From: Dasyornis broadbenti
Lineage: Eukaryota; Chordata; Aves; Passeriformes; Dasyornithidae
NCBI GenBank assembly: GCA_013397935.1
Contig: VZRN01001146.1
Location: 1,102,413-1,166,412, forward strand
Direction: 5' to 3'
Length of the DNA: 64,000 bases
A program made the position numbers and the translations under genes. The notes beneath the pieces are model-generated. The model did not search any database and was not told the DNA's origin. It saw only the letters and a list, made by a program, of their open reading frames with translations. Shown piece after piece: positions 62,193-64,000 of this stretch. How positions within the stretch are numbered: the first letter of the stretch is position 1; each line of letters begins with the position of its first letter.

Positions 62193-63375
62193 GTAATGGG
62201 GGAAGTTCTTTTTAAGCCTACTCTGTTTTTGCAATGACTGATTACTTTGTTGGTATTTAGTAATTTTGAAAAATTGGAAGTGCTTTGAACTCCGGAATTG
62301 TATGTAGAGTAGGCAAAAGGGTGTTGATCTGGGATCCTTTCGTTAACAAAGGGACTGTCTTAATTTTTTAACTCATCTTGTTTTAAAAATTTGGGGTTAC
62401 AGTCCACATAAATTAATTTTCTGGCTGTTGTACAGAAAGCTGTCAGTTTCATTTGGTGCCTCTTCTGTGGAATAAATCATTCTAGGTGACATTTTGACAC
62501 CAGTGTTTGGAAACTACAGCTGCTCTGTTGTGTACAGGTAGACAAATTAATAGGTATCATAAGGCAGACAGGTGGAGAAATTAATAGTCTTGAGCCCAAA
62601 ATTAATTCAAGAACAAATCTTGAAATTAAAAAAAAACCACCAATGTTTTCCTCCAAGGTAGTAATGAAAATCTACTGGTGATCTGTTGATGCAAATGACA
62701 TGGAGGCAATACTTGTTCTTCCTCCTAATATTTTGAAGGCTTATTAATGGATGCAAAAAAAAAAAAAACAAGGCATCTAATCTCAGTTCTGATATTCCTG
62801 GTAACTGCTCAGTTTCACCAAGAAAGTAATGGACCCTGTCAGGCAGGAACACAGGAACTAGAAAAGATACCAGCTGTCTGTTTTCCATACTAGAAAGTTT
62901 GAGCTCTAAGTCACTTGGGTTTGCCTTAATTAAAGGACGTGCTTCTTGAGGTGACGTTTATTTTTGGGCTTGTTTCTGATAAATAAGGAGCCTTGAAAGG
63001 CCGCTGTCTGCCTGTGTTCTTCTATACGTTACTGCTTGATTTAGACATAACGTGGATTTTTCTGCTAAAGCACAAATATTATCCTTGTTTCTCTCTAAGC
63101 AGAAGAAATGCCTCAAATAGAAACAAGAGTGGTTTTGGTTCAGGAAGCAGGGAAACGTGAGGAGCTTCTGAAAGCCTTGGAGGTATGTGGGTCTGAGATA
63201 AAACAGTCACTGGAAGGACATGTTATGCCTTTAGACTTCTAGTAACCAATTTCTTCTGTACTAAAATTCTCCTCTTCCACAGACCATTAAGATAATGGAA
63301 GTACCTGTTATAAAGATAAAGGAAAGTAGTCCTGATAAATCAGAAGAAAAACTAATAAAAAGTATTATTCATATG
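62063..63375 (+). CDS. ECT2: ECT2, Rho guanine nucleotide exchange factor, N-terminal exons (partial)
   Basis: ECT2 activates RhoA at the cell equator to drive cytokinesis; the full protein has N-terminal BRCT repeats and a C-terminal DH-PH module. Only the first three coding exons are inside the window: 62063-62192, 63103-63182 and 63283-63375, in phase 1, 0, 0. They encode about 101 residues beginning MADNSTLVSETGRSLLADSS, followed by EEMPQIETRVVLVQEAGKRE, matching the human N-terminus (MAENSVLTSTTGRTSLADSS; EEMPQIETRVILVQEAGKQE). This part precedes the first BRCT core. The start ATG has A at -3 and G at +4. The gene continues beyond 64000. Confidence 0.95.
63103..63182 (+). CDS. ECT2: ECT2 exon 3
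   Basis: 80 nt; acceptor ctctctaagcag, donor GAG|GTATGT. It encodes (E)EMPQIETRVVLVQEAGK and REELLKALE. The acceptor is followed at once by aag, so a second AG three bases downstream could be used, removing one Glu codon. Confidence 0.95.
63283..63375 (+). CDS. ECT2: ECT2 exon 4, likely optional cassette exon
   Basis: 93 nt, exactly 31 codons, phase 0 in and out; acceptor ctcctcttccacag, donor ATG|GTATGT. It encodes TIKIMEVPVIKIKESS through to LIKSIIHM. It corresponds to the 31-residue segment that, as I recall, separates the long (914) and short (883) human ECT2 isoforms, so skipping it keeps the frame. Confidence 0.9.
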
Positions 63376-64000
63376 GTATGTCATGCAATTAAGCACGTGT
63401 AATTGCATGCAGCATGTTACACTTCACTGGGACTGAAATGTGCACATGCTTTAATTTGGATTAATTGGGCATAATGATCATAATAGATGCTAATAGTTCT
63501 GATGGTGTCACAGCTCATCAAAATCAGCACTTTTTTTACAAACACTTTCTTAAATATGGAATTAACACCTGCAGCTCTTACCTAGTGATCCGTTCTAACA
63601 GGGGTATAAAAATATCCATGGGGACATCCAACTGCATGCTCCTATTCAGTCACACATGAGTTTGTGCTATGAACTGACTTTGTCAATGGACTTCTCTTTC
63701 AATTGAAAGCTGCATTTAAATTGAAGTGCAAAAATGCTTTTGTGTTTCTTGATGTGAAAAACTTAAAAAATAAAGTTCAGAACTAATGATTGAAATTGGA
63801 ATGAACCAAATTTTTAGACCCCGTAAAAATCAAACAATGGACAAATTCTATTTCTGTTCTTTAGATGTTATGCAGTGTGGAGCTTGCTGTTGCAAGCTGG
63901 ATGCTACGTTTTAGTAGCATCCCAAAGTACCCATAGCTGTTCTGACAGTCTGAAATCTCATTTTTTTCTTTTGAGCTTAGGGGTTTTTTTTCTATCTAGC
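63376..64000 (+). other. ECT2 intron 4, running off the window
   Basis: AT-rich sequence with no further acceptor plus coding match before the edge. The next expected exon (equivalent of human DIKVGFVKMESVEEF) was looked for and not found. Confidence 0.75.

Noticed and set aside
1..64000. CRISPR arrays, bacterial operons, rRNA or tRNA genes
   Set aside because: None present; the window is eukaryotic nuclear DNA and the only tandem arrays are short minisatellites without spacers.

Overview
This window is vertebrate nuclear DNA, almost certainly from a bird. Three pieces of evidence point that way: CR1 LINE 3' ends are the only abundant recognisable interspersed repeat, the genes are compact and multi-exon with GT-AG introns, and the gene order TNFSF10 - NCEH1 - ECT2 matches the order I recall for human 3q26. 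I cannot name the species from sequence alone. Gene calls rest on recognising protein families; exon ends were placed by hand from splice sites and reading phase.

Layout. Positions 1-470 are a CpG-rich stretch with no gene I recognise. TNFSF10 (TRAIL) lies on the minus strand: five coding exons between 6278 and 13663 join in phase into a complete 294-residue protein, with a CpG-island promoter at about 13330-13960. From 14 to 40 kb there is about 26 kb of intergenic DNA holding CR1 fragments, simple repeats, a 20-bp minisatellite and only chance-like ORFs. NCEH1 (neutral cholesterol ester hydrolase 1) is also on the minus strand: exons 2-5 lie at 40195-46476. Its first exon was not found and probably lies in the 433-base run of N (54838-55270) inside a CpG island. 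ECT2 (the Rho GEF of cytokinesis) is on the plus strand: a CpG island with a CCAAT array and a CHR-like element at 59050-59720, a probable non-coding first exon, and coding exons at 62063-62192, 63103-63182 and 63283-63375. It runs off the right edge.

The three genes do not form a functional unit: one is a death-receptor ligand, one an ER-anchored lipid ester hydrolase and one a mitotic GEF. NCEH1 and ECT2 are head to head about 4 kb apart, with separate CpG islands.

I found no convincing undescribed system. The points most worth a second look are the gap that probably hides NCEH1 exon 1, the CpG-rich end of the NCEH1 terminal exon, the ECT2 cell-cycle promoter architecture and its 93-nt cassette exon, a 66-base pure A run (odd for a bird), two strong inverted repeats, and the orphan CpG island at the left edge.
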